Shown in pieces: positions 43,518-55,655 of a DNA stretch of 64,000 bases. The notes beneath the pieces were generated by a model, which saw nothing but the letters and a program-made list of their open reading frames with translations, was not told the DNA's origin and did no database searches. Numbering within the stretch: the first letter of the stretch is position 1; every line of letters starts with the position of its first letter. Made by a program: the position numbers and the translations under genes. Source of the DNA: JAPPFW01 sp965231815 (GTDB lineage: Bacteria; Actinomycetota; Acidimicrobiia; Spongiisociales; Spongiisociaceae); assembly GCA_965231815.1 (NCBI GenBank), contig OZ246890.1, positions 744,001-808,000 on the forward strand. The letters are read 5' to 3'.

Positions 43518-43950
43518 GTATCCGCTGGCGGTCCAATTCCTCGCGGCGCCGGTAGGCGAGGACGTCGGTGAGCCTGACGCGTCGACGGTTGCCCACGCGA
43601 CGGAACGGGATAGCCCTCTTTTCGAGGAGACCCACTAGGTACGGGCGTGACACGTTGAGTAGGTCGGCGGCTTGCTGGGAAGTCAGTTCGCTGTGAGGGG
43701 CGGCAACAGTTACGACGTGGCCGTTGGCTAACTCGGTCAGGATCTCATGTAGCAAGCTAACCGCGGGAGCGGGGAGGTCGATCACCTGCTGGTCGTTCGG
43801 TTGATCGACCGTATGAAGCTGCAGGGACGCAACAGCGTCACTGTGCCCGGCGAGGTAGGCCTGCAGGAGTTCGGCGGCGCGGGCAGCCCGCTCGGCCTCC
43901 GCGCTGTCCGGTGCCCGTGGCTTGCTGTGTGTCTCCGTTGTGAAGGTCAT
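43471..43950 (-). CDS. Helix-turn-helix (excisionase/MerR-type) antitoxin-like protein
   Basis: A 159-residue protein. The C-terminal half holds LTSQQAADLLNVSRPYLVGLLEKRAIPFRRVGNRRRVRLTDVLAY, an excisionase-type winged HTH. The first half is acidic and helical. ATG 43950 with GAGG upstream is chosen; the frame is open further upstream but without matching sequence. It overlaps the PIN gene and is probably its antitoxin and repressor. Pairs like this are widespread in actinobacteria. Confidence 0.8.
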   Translation of the reverse strand: MTFTTETHSKPRAPDSAEAERAARAAELLQAYLAGHSDAVASLQLHTVDQPNDQQVIDLPAPAVSLLHEILTELANGHVVTVAAPHSELTSQQAADLLNVSRPYLVGLLEKRAIPFRRVGNRRRVRLTDVLAYRRREELDRQRILDELTAEAEHLGLDY

Positions 43951-44039
43951 GCGGGCCTCCTCAGATTCTGTTTCTTGTTGGTGACCCAGCTGCCAGCTGA
44001 GGCACGGACTGGCGCTTCTCCCGGCCAGCCCGCGGATAC

Positions 44040-45733
44040 CACCGTACAAGCATTCGAGGAGTTGACCAACCTATTCCCCGAACTCCGGACCCTGGTCGTT
44101 AACGCCATCGAATCCCGTGTTGCCGAACGTGTGTTCTCTGTCGAGGGAGAGCGAGAACTTCGTACACAGATGTTGGAGATGGTCCGTAAGCACCGGACAT
44201 TCCCAAATGCCGCTTGGACACTACCCGAAACCGAAGTGTGCCGCATAGAAGAAGTAGCCTCCCGAATCGAGATACATGACCCAGTGATAGAACATCTATG
44301 GCTATTCGCACAGGACTATCCGGCGGTACCCGGGGTTGAGCCCGTCACCGCAGAATACGACCAACACGTCGCAGAACGGCGACGGGCAGCCGTGGTCGCT
44401 GTCTACGAACAATCCGGACTTGATGAGGTATCCCGTCTCGTCACCGAAAGCTCACATCTCTCAGCCGCTGCCCCATGGGCGGTTGGCACCGCGCTCCACG
44501 ACGCTTACGGGGCAGAACTTGAGTCCCCCATGCTCGACTGGCTCACCCATGACACCGACGCCAACCGCCAAACCGCCCAGTATTACCTCAACAGGCGGTT
44601 TCGCCAGTCCGGATGGGCATGGCTACAAACACTGCTCGACTGTGGGGAACTCACCGACCGACAAAAGGCCCTGCTGCTTCACACCGCACCAAGAGAACCA
44701 AAGACCTGGTACACAGCGGCCGAGCAGGGCGCGGTCGTCGAGTCGCAGTACTGGAAACGGTTTAGACCTTACGGCCTCGGACCAGACTTCGAGTTTGTTG
44801 ACCAAGTAGCTGAACGTCTCATCAGCACCCAACAGACCAGAACTGCTGTCGAACTCCTCGCCCTCTACGGGATCAAATCAGAAGCGGCAGCCCTCCTTGC
44901 TACCCAGGCGCTGGAGTCCCCCCAAACTATCGGGGCCAGACCGGTTAACAGTTCACGGCCTACGCCGCCTGTTGCAGGGCCTAAACCGTTACCGAGACGC
45001 TATCGGCAGACAACGGCTGGCGGCGCTTGAGTGGTTCTACCTGCCCGCCTTCCACGAGAACTCACCAACTGAGACCCTACATCTTGAACTCCAGCAGAAC
45101 CCGGCCTTCTTCGTCGACATTGTCAGCATGGCTTTCCTACCACGCCACCGCGACCGGAACAGTGACGAAGAGAACCGCCCTATCGAAGGATCAAACAGAG
45201 AGCGCAACGCACGGAACGCGACGCGGTTGCTAGATTCGTGGACTTGGACACCCACAACCGACACCGACGAACTATCAACAATAAGCGAATGGGTCAACGA
45301 CGCAATCGGAAAGCTCCGTGACGCCGACCGCCTAGTCGTAGGCGAGCAACTGATCGGACAAATGCTGGGCTTGATAACCGATGATACGATGCGGCCCGCG
45401 AATGTAGTCTGTTGCCTACTCGAAGAGATCCGCCGCCTAGAAATCGAAACCGGCGTAGAGCTGTCCCTAATAAACAGCCAAGGCGTGACACGTCGTAAAC
45501 CTGGCGAGGGTGGGATCCAGGAAGAAACCCTCGCTGCCGACTTCCGCGACCAGTCTCAACATGCCCAAGACGAATGGCCGATCACCGCACGTATCCTCAA
45601 CCGACTCGCTGACCACTACGACCACGAAGCATCCTCAGAAGAAAAAAGTGCCGAGCGGTTCCGAACAGGAATCATTCAGCCGCTACCCCGCAACTCTCTG
45701 ACCAGGCGGTTTGCCGATCACCGAACCTCGTAG
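44040..45733 (+). pseudogene. Decayed gene for a large unknown protein (5' truncated, frameshifted)
   Basis: Two overlapping frames encode consecutive pieces of one protein. The first reads from about 44040 (no credible start codon; its apparent start lies inside the antitoxin gene) to about 44940. The second continues to 45733 after a one-base shift near 44925-44960, where LLATQALESP changes to LSGPDRLTVHGLRRLLQGL. The sequence is helical, Trp- and Glu-rich, with no recognised domain. The last residues (RNSLTRRFADHRTS) and stop come from a 112-bp repeat remnant. It is probably the 3' part of a larger accessory gene. Confidence 0.65.
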
Positions 45734-45753
45734 GATTCATTTTAGGACCCGCC
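45675..45753. repeat. 112-bp repeat family, remnant D between a decayed gene and folC
   Basis: Sequence GCTACCCCGCAACTCTCTGACCAGG through CGGTTTGCCG, CCGAACCTCG, GATTCATTTTAGGACCCGCC matches the right two thirds of the 112-bp repeat and ends at TA 45754-45755. It provides the terminal codons of the decayed gene on the plus strand, and its first base on the minus strand completes the folC stop codon TAG. Confidence 0.75.
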
Positions 45754-47042
45754 TAACCGAGGATGGCTGTCCTGGCTTCACCGGCCACGTATAGCGATCC
45801 AGCGACCACGATCGCCTCCTCGGGACCGGTCCAATCCCTCGCCAATTCGAGGGCTGTTGCCACATCGCTCGTTGATGAGACCGGGATATCGGGACGATAA
45901 TGATCAACCAACCGCACGATGTCATCAGGAAGAGCAGCTCTCGGGTGATCCACGCATGTGGTGATAACCCTGGCCGCGAACCCGACGAGCGGACGTAGCA
46001 TCGAAGGAAGATCTTTGTCACGAAAGGCGCCGACCACCAAGGTCCATGGCATCGGACGGAACTCCTCCAGCAGGGTCCGAACCAGCGCCTCGCAGCCTTC
46101 CGGATTGTGGGCGCCGTCGATGATCGTCAAAGGGGAATGACCCACAACTTCGATCCTTGCCGGTGTTCGCAGCGTAGCGAGACCTTCCCTAACCGCTTCA
46201 ATAGGAATGGCCCTGCCGAGGAGTTCCTCGACCGCCGCCACCGCCACGGCGGCGTTCGATGCTTGGTGTCGGCCGTGTAGAGGGACGTGCAGATCCTCGT
46301 AGCGCTCATGGATCCCGTCCACGTCGATTGTCCATCCTCCAACGGACATGCGCTGACCCTCGATGTGGAAGTCGCGACCCAGCGTTCTGCGAACCGTACC
46401 CGATTGTTCCACTGTCCGATCCGCTTCCGAGGCAACCTCTTCCGGCAGTTCGCCTGTGATAAGGACACCTCCCGGCTTGACGATCGCAAGCTTCTCACGG
46501 GCAATCGCGACCGGCGTGTGCCCTAGGTATTCCGCATGGTCGATGGATACTCCGGTCAGCACGGCCACTTGGGCGTCGACGACGTTGGTAGCGTCGAGAC
46601 GTCCCCCCATCCCGACCTCGATCACACCGACGTCTGCCGCCATACCCGAGAAGAACGCGAAGGCGGCAGCCGTCGTAAGCTCGAAATAGGTGGCGCGCTC
46701 TCCGATCTCCATCTCCAGTAGGTCAACGAACGGCGCCACGTCGTTCATCGCTAGAGCGAACTGCTCCTCGGTTGCTTCGTCGCCCGCCAGCGCGAACCGC
46801 TCTCGAATGTGCTGTAGGTGTGGCGAGGTGTACGCGCCCGCCTTTAGACCAAGCGCGTTCACGATCGAGGCGGCCGCCCGGGTGACAGTGGTCTTACCGT
46901 TGGTCCCTGCGATGTGGATCACCGGGTAGTGACGTTGCGGACCCCCCATCATCTCCAGCAACCGTACGATCCGGTCTAGGCCCGGCTTCCATCCGAGTTC
47001 GATATGGCGGTCGAGGTATTCAATAGCCTCGTCGTAGTTCAT
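45753..47042 (-). CDS. folC: Folylpolyglutamate synthase / dihydrofolate synthase
   Basis: A 429-residue Mur-ligase-family enzyme that adds glutamate to folates (and possibly makes dihydrofolate). The P-loop is HIAGTNGKTTV, then EVGMGGRLDATN and the second domain with IIDGAHNPEG. ATG 47042 is chosen; an open frame extends to 47189 but would overlap valS by 77 bp. Its TAG stop is built from the TA target of a 112-bp repeat remnant plus one repeat base. It is the partner gene of valS, as in many bacteria. Confidence 0.92.
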   Translation of the reverse strand: MNYDEAIEYLDRHIELGWKPGLDRIVRLLEMMGGPQRHYPVIHIAGTNGKTTVTRAAASIVNALGLKAGAYTSPHLQHIRERFALAGDEATEEQFALAMNDVAPFVDLLEMEIGERATYFELTTAAAFAFFSGMAADVGVIEVGMGGRLDATNVVDAQVAVLTGVSIDHAEYLGHTPVAIAREKLAIVKPGGVLITGELPEEVASEADRTVEQSGTVRRTLGRDFHIEGQRMSVGGWTIDVDGIHERYEDLHVPLHGRHQASNAAVAVAAVEELLGRAIPIEAVREGLATLRTPARIEVVGHSPLTIIDGAHNPEGCEALVRTLLEEFRPMPWTLVVGAFRDKDLPSMLRPLVGFAARVITTCVDHPRAALPDDIVRLVDHYRPDIPVSSTSDVATALELARDWTGPEEAIVVAGSLYVAGEARTAILG

Positions 47043-47112
47043 AGGCCGTGCGTCATCAGCCGTATCGATAAGTAGCTGTGCCTTGGAGGGGGCCACCTCG
47101 ACACGATTCTCG

Positions 47113-49752
<2,640 letters not shown>

Positions 49753-49797
49753 TTCTCCAGTCGCTTCAATCTCCGATCCGAGGTTATGGATCGGCGA

Positions 49798-51072
49798 CTA
49801 AGCGCTCCTCTCACGACGATTCTCGATTTCTCGCAAAGGCAGGAGCGCCGGATTCACCTTCTCCTCGACGACCGGACGATCAATGATCACCGTTCTGATC
49901 TCGGGTCGGGAAGGAAGCTCGTACATCGTGTCGAGCAGCACTTCTTCCATTATCGCCCGCAATCCCCGGGCGCCCGTACCCCGCAACATCGCCTGGTCGG
50001 CGATCGCTTCGATGGCTTCGGGCTTGAATACCAGTTCGACGCCGTCCATTTCCAGGATCCTGGCATATTGCTTCACCAGAGCGTTTCGAGGCTCCTGCAA
50101 TATACGAATCAGAGCCGTCCGATCCAGGGAGTCCACAGTCGCCACCATCGGAAGCCGCCCGATGAACTCCGGTATCAGGCCGTACTTGATCAGATCATCC
50201 GGCATAACCTCGGCCAGCAGATCGTCCCGCGGTCGTTCCTGTCTCGACTTCAAGTCGGCGCCGAAACCGACGATGCGGTTACCGATGCGCCGTCCGATAA
50301 CCTTTTCGAGCCCTGCGAACGCTCCGCCGCAGATAAACAGCACGTTTGTGGTGTCGATCTGTATGAACTCCTGGTGGGGATGCTTTCGCCCTCCCTGGGG
50401 CGGCACCGACGCGACCGTCCCTTCTATGATCTTGAGAAGCGCTTGCTGGACCCCTTCACCGGAAACATCGCGGGTGATGGAGGGGTTCTCGGCCTTGCGG
50501 GCGATCTTGTCGATCTCATCAATGTAGATGATGCCCTGCTCCGCTTCCTTTATGTCGTAGTCGGCGGCCTGGATCAGCTTGAGCAGGATGTTCTCCACGT
50601 CCTCCCCCACGTAGCCGGCTTCTGTCAGCGCAGTGGCGTCGGCAATGGCGAAAGGAACGTTGAGCATACGAGCGAGGGTCTGGGCGAGCAGGGTTTTTCC
50701 ACAGCCGGTGGGACCGATCAGGAGGATATTGGATTTGGCGAGTTCCACCTCCTCCTTTTGGGGTGAGACCGATCTGATCCGCTTGTAGTGGTTGTATACG
50801 GCAACCGACAGGGCCTTCTTCGCCCGGTCCTGTCCGATCACATACCCGTCGAGAAAGTCGAAGACCTCAGCTGGTTTGGGTAGCTCTGACGACGGGTCAA
50901 TCGATTCTCCGGCCAACTCATCATCAAGGATTTCCGTACACAGGACCACGCACTCGTCGCAGATATATACGCCCGGACCGGCGATGAGCTTACGTACCTG
51001 CTTCTGCGAATGACCGCAGAAGCTGCACTTGAGAAGTTCGCTCCCCTCGCCGTATTTAAGAGCCATCTTCAA
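49798..51072 (-). CDS. clpX: ATP-dependent Clp protease ATP-binding subunit ClpX
   Basis: A 424-residue AAA+ unfoldase. N-terminal zinc finger CSFCGHSQ...CDEC, Walker A GPTGCGKTLLAQ, Walker B YIDEIDKI, sensor GGAFAGLE and the ClpP-binding IGF-like loop as IVGFG (here IGNRIVGFGADL). It feeds unfolded proteins to ClpP. Its start overlaps the clpP stop by 4 bp. Confidence 0.96.
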   Translation of the reverse strand: MKMALKYGEGSELLKCSFCGHSQKQVRKLIAGPGVYICDECVVLCTEILDDELAGESIDPSSELPKPAEVFDFLDGYVIGQDRAKKALSVAVYNHYKRIRSVSPQKEEVELAKSNILLIGPTGCGKTLLAQTLARMLNVPFAIADATALTEAGYVGEDVENILLKLIQAADYDIKEAEQGIIYIDEIDKIARKAENPSITRDVSGEGVQQALLKIIEGTVASVPPQGGRKHPHQEFIQIDTTNVLFICGGAFAGLEKVIGRRIGNRIVGFGADLKSRQERPRDDLLAEVMPDDLIKYGLIPEFIGRLPMVATVDSLDRTALIRILQEPRNALVKQYARILEMDGVELVFKPEAIEAIADQAMLRGTGARGLRAIMEEVLLDTMYELPSRPEIRTVIIDRPVVEEKVNPALLPLREIENRRERSA

Positions 51073-51731
51073 TACCCGTCGGCGACCGCGGCAAGTTCCC
51101 TCCGATCGAGAACGTCATCCACTATGCCGTACTCGACGGCCTCCTCGGCCAGCATCCAGAAGTCACGATCAGTATCGCTCGCCACCTTTTCGTATCCCTG
51201 GCCGGTGTGGTTGGAGAGAATGCGGTTAAGTTGCTCGCGCATCTGCACGATGAGCCGAGCCTGGATCTCGATATCCGCTGCCTGCCCTTGGGCTCCTCCA
51301 TGGGGTTGATGAAGCATTATCCGGGCGTGAGGGAGCGCGAAACGCTTACCCTTCGTGCCACCCGCCAGGATGACCGCGGCGGCGGAAGCGGCCATCCCCA
51401 TACAGACGGTGCTCACATCGGGTTTGATGTACTGGATGGTGTCATAGATGGCGAACAAACTGGTGATCCCACCTCCGGGCGAGTTTATGTAGAGGTTCAC
51501 ATCACGATCGGGATCTTCTGATTCGAGGTGCAGGAGTTGGGCCATGACCAGGTTGGCAACCGCGTCATCGATCGGGGTACCCAGAAAAATGATCCGATCC
51601 TTCAGCAAGCGGGAATAGATGTCGAAGGCCCGCTCCCCCCGGCTGGTCGACTCCACCACGGTGGGCACCAAGTAGCTCTGTGGGGAAAGGCCCCTCCCCC
51701 CGGTCTGCATGTATGGTCCGCTACCGGTCAC
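51069..51731 (-). CDS. clpP: ATP-dependent Clp protease proteolytic subunit ClpP
   Basis: A 220-residue serine protease subunit. Catalytic Ser in GMAASAAAV, His in LHQPHGG and Asp in TDRDFWM. The family helix INSPGGGITSLFAIYD is intact. A 20-residue N-terminal extension (MTGSGPYMQTGGRG) may be processed, as in other ClpP precursors. Only one clpP is in the window, while actinobacteria often have two adjacent copies. Confidence 0.95.
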   Translation of the reverse strand: MTGSGPYMQTGGRGLSPQSYLVPTVVESTSRGERAFDIYSRLLKDRIIFLGTPIDDAVANLVMAQLLHLESEDPDRDVNLYINSPGGGITSLFAIYDTIQYIKPDVSTVCMGMAASAAAVILAGGTKGKRFALPHARIMLHQPHGGAQGQAADIEIQARLIVQMREQLNRILSNHTGQGYEKVASDTDRDFWMLAEEAVEYGIVDDVLDRRELAAVADGY

Positions 51732-53104
51732 GGGTCTGCTCGTTCGATCTCATCTTCCAAGTCTTCCTCGTCTTCCCCGTTGGGGGTGTCCAGATCGATC
51801 ACGTTACCGTTTTGATCGACAGCCACCACTCCTTCCAACAAGATGTCCATCGCCTTGGCCCTCAGGATACTACCCACCAGAGCTATTTCCTGAACACTCC
51901 CCGCCATCCGCTCGGCCAACTGGACGCCGGTCTCATCGGAGCGCTGCGCCATTTCATCGTAGACCTCGGCCAGTTCATGTTCCTCCGGCTTGATACCAGC
52001 GTCGATCGCCACCGAATCGAGCAGCAAGCGAATTCTCAACTCCCGATCTGCTCTCTGGTGAAGCTCGGAACGGAAGGTTTCCCTATCCATGGAAAATGTC
52101 TCAAGGTAGTCGTCGAAGCTCATACCGTTTCGTTGCAGACTCTCATCGAGGCGTTCGAATCCCCTAGCCACGTCGGTGTCGATTATCGCTTGAGGTATGT
52201 CGACCGCGATCTCGCCAACCAACTCTGCGATGACCCGGTTCCTCAAATCCATCCTGAGAGCGGACGAGCGCGATGCCTCCAACTCGTTTACAACCGAATT
52301 TCGGAAATCCTCCACGGTATCGAACTCGGTGAAGTCCGATACCCATTCGTCATCAAGATCGGGAAGCCGCTCCTCGTAAACCTCCTTGACCAGAACCCGA
52401 ACCTCCACCGGTGTCCCGGCGTCCAAGCCGCCTGCCTCGAATGCGAGAGCACTGCTGAAGTCGAATATGTCGCCGATAGAACGTCCCGCCAATTCATCAC
52501 CGAGACCCTCCAAGAACCCATCGGACCCTACTTCGAGGAGGAAGTCCGAGATGGAGAGGGGCTCTACACGTTGACCGCCATGCGATACGACCAAGTCGAT
52601 CGCCAGATGGTCGCCGGCGACCGAGGTCCGCTCCACTGTCTCCAGTTCGGCGAACTCCTCCCGATTTCTGTCGATTTCGGACTCGATGAGCGCCTCGTCA
52701 ATCGGGTAGTCGTCGGGTTGGAGTTCGATGCGCCGTCCCACGTAGTCCGGTGGCCGGTCCACCGCCGGCCAGAGACTGATCAGAATATCGACCTCCAAGC
52801 CATCCTCGGTATCCCGCATATCATTGACGGATGGACTTACGGCAGGAACCAACCCTTCATCCTGGAGAGTGTCAGGTAATTGCCGGTCGAGCAGTTCCTC
52901 GATGGCGTCAAGGCGGATCCGCTCCCTCCCGACGATGTTCTCCACCATGTGACGGGGCGCCCGACCACGGCGGAACCCGTTGATGTGTATATCTCTTGAG
53001 ATGCGACGGGCTGCCCGAGTCTCTGCGCGATCCAAGAGCGAGCCTTCGATAGATATGGTCAGGCGTCGCTCGAAGGAACTCACCTCGGTTACGGTGACGG
53101 ACAT
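51728..53104 (-). CDS. tig: Trigger factor
   Basis: A 458-residue ribosome-bound chaperone and peptidyl-prolyl isomerase. The ribosome-binding signature appears as GFRRGRAPRHMVE near residue 45; the PPIase domain is about 155-240 and the helical C-terminal domain follows, ending in an acidic tail (EDEEDLEDEIE). It is the first gene of tig-clpP-clpX; neighbouring ends overlap by 4 bp, so the three are co-translated. Confidence 0.94.
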   Translation of the reverse strand: MSVTVTEVSSFERRLTISIEGSLLDRAETRAARRISRDIHINGFRRGRAPRHMVENIVGRERIRLDAIEELLDRQLPDTLQDEGLVPAVSPSVNDMRDTEDGLEVDILISLWPAVDRPPDYVGRRIELQPDDYPIDEALIESEIDRNREEFAELETVERTSVAGDHLAIDLVVSHGGQRVEPLSISDFLLEVGSDGFLEGLGDELAGRSIGDIFDFSSALAFEAGGLDAGTPVEVRVLVKEVYEERLPDLDDEWVSDFTEFDTVEDFRNSVVNELEASRSSALRMDLRNRVIAELVGEIAVDIPQAIIDTDVARGFERLDESLQRNGMSFDDYLETFSMDRETFRSELHQRADRELRIRLLLDSVAIDAGIKPEEHELAEVYDEMAQRSDETGVQLAERMAGSVQEIALVGSILRAKAMDILLEGVVAVDQNGNVIDLDTPNGEDEEDLEDEIERADP

Positions 53105-53204
53105 TTACTCCTCGATGGTTGGTCGTTAAGACGCGAACGAACGCGATCCCCTTAGGAGGACAAAGAGTCATCTACGGGGTTAGCGTCCTGTACACAGAGC
53201 GTCT

Positions 53205-53257
53205 AACGCGCAGTTTGCCAGGCTACCTACCCCGCTAGATCCTTTTAGGCACCCTCC
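53205..53257. repeat. 112-bp repeat family, 3' remnant F next to tRNA-His
   Basis: The right third of the 112-bp repeat (AGTTTGCC, CCCCGCTAGATCCTTTT, GGCACCCTCC) ends at TA 53258-53259, 9 bp from the 3' end of tRNA-His. The left part is unrecognisable. The position at an RNA gene end matches the copy beside tRNA-Leu at 61057. Confidence 0.6.
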
Positions 53258-53268
53258 TAGGGCGCCGG

Positions 53269-53344
53269 GGTGACCGAGGGGATTTGAACCCCCGACCTCC
53301 TGGACCACAACCAGGCGCTCTAACCAAGCTGAGCTACGGCCACC
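53269..53344 (-). tRNA. tRNA-His (GTG)
   Basis: Cloverleaf read on the minus strand with anticodon GTG in CCTGGTTGTGGTCCAGG. The acceptor stem GTGGCCG pairs with CGGTCAC with one G-U pair. A G precedes position 1 (53344) and can pair with the C discriminator, the G-1 identity element of tRNA-His. CCA is not encoded. Confidence 0.95.
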
Positions 53345-53396
53345 ATGACGCGGACAGATCAACCCTAACCGGCTTCGGTCGTTTCCGAACCTCGCG

Positions 53397-53469
53397 CGCC
53401 CCCGGAAGGATTCGAACCTCCGACCAAGAGCTTAGAAGGCTCCTGCTCTGTCCTCTGAGCTACGGGGGC
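53397..53469 (-). tRNA. tRNA-Arg (TCT)
   Basis: Acceptor GCCCCCG/CGGGGGC and anticodon arm GGAGC-CTTCTAA-GCTCT with anticodon TCT, reading AGA/AGG. These are rare codons in high-GC genomes. CCA is not encoded. Confidence 0.93.
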
Positions 53470-53512
53470 TATTCGCCTACCATCGCCTCCCCGGTTCCGG
53501 GCTTGTCCGCGG

Positions 53513-53583
53513 AGCGGGTGAAGGGAATCGAACCCTCACCGCCAGCTTGGAAGGCTGGAGCTCTACCGTTGAGCTACACCCGC
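53513..53583 (-). tRNA. tRNA-Gly (TCC)
   Basis: Acceptor GCGGGTG/CACCCGC; anticodon arm CCAGC-CTTCCAA-GCTGG with anticodon TCC. The T arm GAGGGTTCGATTCCCTT is complete. CCA is not encoded. Confidence 0.93.
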
Positions 53584-53733
53584 CTGCTACCCCCTAATAC
53601 TACATACTCGGCGATCCTCCATAAACCTGAGACTACCCGAATACGGAAGCCCGAATCGTTACCCCCGGAGGGAAATAACCATCTTGAGGCGCTAACCGGT
53701 CTAGGGTAATCGACCGGGTGGCTTTTCGGTAAG

Positions 53734-53807
53734 TCGGGCTGGTCGGATTCGAACCGACGACCTCCTGCTCCCAAAGCAGGCGCGCTGCCAAGCTGCGCCA
53801 CAGCCCG
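53734..53807 (-). tRNA. tRNA-Pro (TGG)
   Basis: Acceptor CGGGCTG/CAGCCCG with A as discriminator; anticodon arm CCTGC-TTTGGGA-GCAGG with anticodon TGG. CCA is not encoded. It is divergent from the lipoprotein gene that starts 24 bp away. Confidence 0.94.
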
Positions 53808-53831
53808 TGGCTCCCATTCTAGGAGGGGAAA

Positions 53832-55529
53832 TTGAACGTTGCGGCCGCACGCAGGTCGGTGACTCGTCACCCCATGCTCGCCATGCTGGGGATCGTAGTG
53901 CTCGCCATCTCCTGCTCCAACGCAATCGACACGGGCAGCGCCGACTCGGCCACCCCCACCGTAGAAACGGAGGTGACCGCAACGCCGGCCGAGCCGAGCA
54001 CGACCGGTCGACCGGTCGATGCGGGTGTGGAAACGAGTGTCACCACCACACCCGTGACACAGCCGGAGCTGACATCATCCACCACCGTTGCTCCCACCTC
54101 GGCTTCCAGCCAGATCTCAAGTACGACTACCACCACCATCCAAGCCGCGCGTGACTGCACACCGTCATCACCGCCGGACCTGCGAATCACCCATACGGAT
54201 CCGGTGATGGGCGCTATCGAGCTATCGAGGTTGATCTATCCGTGCGCCAACGAGGTAGGACTTGCCCCGGCCGGGAACCCGGCGGCGATCGCGACCGTAG
54301 CGGCCGCCGATCCCGACGGTCCACTGTTGCTGGTTGGCAAGTGGTTCAGCGGCCGCCTGATCAGCGAGCTAAGGCGCCTGGCGCCGGACCGGGTGGTGAC
54401 TTCCGGATTCGGACCTGTCATACATACGACGCTGTTCGATCACCAGGTGAGCGTCCTCGACGTCGACCCCGCCGCCACGGTTGCTCACGACCCGTCTACC
54501 TACAACCACTTATGGCTAACGGGGCCCACGGCCGCCGTACTCCCGTTACAGATCGCTGCCGAAGATCTCGGTATCGGACTGCTTGTCCTCGATTCCGACG
54601 CAACCTCCACCACCGCAGGTTCCCGGATGAACATGGTGAGCGACCTGATCGCCTCGGCTGCATCCGTAGAGGTGATCTCGCCTCTCGGGGACGAGGCGGC
54701 CTGGCTTTTGCGGGTAGTGGAGAAGGGTGTGGAAATACCCGGAGGCGGGATCCTGATGTTTCCCGATTCCCAGCCTAGGCGTCTGGTTGCTTTCTACGGT
54801 CACCCCCTTACCTCCAGGCTGGGAGTGCTGGGAGAGCAAAACCCTGAGCGGGCCATCACCCGGTTGAAGCAAGTGGCGGAGCCGTACGGCGCCGACGGCG
54901 CTCGGGTGCTACCTACCTTCGAGATCATCGCCACCGTCGCCTCGGCAAGCGCCGGCCGGGACGGCGACTATTCAGCCGAGACCAGCCGCGACGTCCTACG
55001 TCCGTGGATCGAGGCCGCGGCCGAGAACGACGTCTATGTGGTGCTCGACCTGCAGCCCGGACGGACCGACTTCCTCACCCAGGCCAAGATATACGAGGAG
55101 TTTCTGCGGTTACCCCATGTAGGGCTGGCTCTCGACCCGGAATGGAGGCTGAAGCCGAACCAGGTCCACCTAACCCAGATCGGGACTGTCGACGCAGCTG
55201 AGATCAACGAGGTAGCCCGATGGCTGGCCGAGCTCGTGCGGGAGGAAGTTCTACCCCAGAAGCTCTTCATCGTCCATCAGTTCCGGTTCTCGATGATCAC
55301 CAACCGTGATCGGCTCGAGGCGCCCGACGAGTTGGCGGTCGTCATCCAGATGGACGGGCAGGGCTCGCTCGGATCCAAGTACACCACCTGGAACGTGCTT
55401 ACCAGCGGAACCGAAGATCAGGGATTCCGCTGGGGATGGAAGAACTTCTACGACGAGGACTCGCCGACCGCCACCCCGGCACAGGTACTGGACCTGACCC
55501 CCGTGCCGGTTTTCGTCTCCTATCAGTAG
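53832..55529 (+). CDS. Large secreted lipoprotein of unknown function
   Basis: A 565-residue exported protein starting at TTG 53832 behind a strong AGGAGGGGAAA. The signal peptide ends in LAISC (lipobox). A Thr/Pro/Ser/Val linker of about 85 residues follows. Residues 120-300 contain alternating strands and helices that loosely resemble cell-wall-binding repeats (LLVGKWFSGRLISELRRLAPDRVV). The last 200 residues (NDVYVVLDLQPGRTDFL, LALDPEWRL, KLFIVHQFR, VVIQMDGQG) look like a TIM-barrel with acidic residues, possibly glycosidase-like. Function is not assigned. A 112-bp repeat remnant begins directly after the stop. Confidence 0.7.
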   Translation: MNVAAARRSVTRHPMLAMLGIVVLAISCSNAIDTGSADSATPTVETEVTATPAEPSTTGRPVDAGVETSVTTTPVTQPELTSSTTVAPTSASSQISSTTTTTIQAARDCTPSSPPDLRITHTDPVMGAIELSRLIYPCANEVGLAPAGNPAAIATVAAADPDGPLLLVGKWFSGRLISELRRLAPDRVVTSGFGPVIHTTLFDHQVSVLDVDPAATVAHDPSTYNHLWLTGPTAAVLPLQIAAEDLGIGLLVLDSDATSTTAGSRMNMVSDLIASAASVEVISPLGDEAAWLLRVVEKGVEIPGGGILMFPDSQPRRLVAFYGHPLTSRLGVLGEQNPERAITRLKQVAEPYGADGARVLPTFEIIATVASASAGRDGDYSAETSRDVLRPWIEAAAENDVYVVLDLQPGRTDFLTQAKIYEEFLRLPHVGLALDPEWRLKPNQVHLTQIGTVDAAEINEVARWLAELVREEVLPQKLFIVHQFRFSMITNRDRLEAPDELAVVIQMDGQGSLGSKYTTWNVLTSGTEDQGFRWGWKNFYDEDSPTATPAQVLDLTPVPVFVSYQ

Positions 55530-55531
55530 TA

Positions 55532-55575
55532 GGAGGGTGCTGAAAAGCCCTGCAAAGAGGTGTTCACGCTCGGTA
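55532..55575. repeat. 112-bp repeat family, 5' remnant H at a stop codon
   Basis: Directly after the TAG stop at 55527-55529 comes TA (55530-55531) and GGAGGGTGCTGAAAAGCCCTGC, the end of the 112-bp repeat, with GTGTTCACGC corresponding to its next block. The remainder is lost. It could form a weak terminator hairpin. Confidence 0.65.
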
Positions 55576-55655
55576 CACACTCTAAGTCCGGGTGGGCGAT
55601 CTGTGGGGTGCCCAGTCGGACGGTGTGGCTCGTCGCGGGTAGCAGCAGTGTCACG

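Noticed and set aside
49753..49797. T-box leader for valS
   Set aside because: Only 45 bp separate clpX from valS and no antiterminator structure is seen.
51680..52879. 399-codon open frame opposite trigger factor
   Set aside because: Antisense to a conserved chaperone gene; composition and lack of motifs mark it as a shadow.
53180..53362. Small open frame with the WLERLVVVQEVGGSNPLGHPG-type sequence
   Set aside because: It runs through the tRNA-His gene; such predicted peptides are a known false product of tRNA sequence.
53574..53870. Open frame with AQLGSAPALGAGGRRFESDQPD
   Set aside because: It is the translation of tRNA-Pro and flanks, another known artefact.
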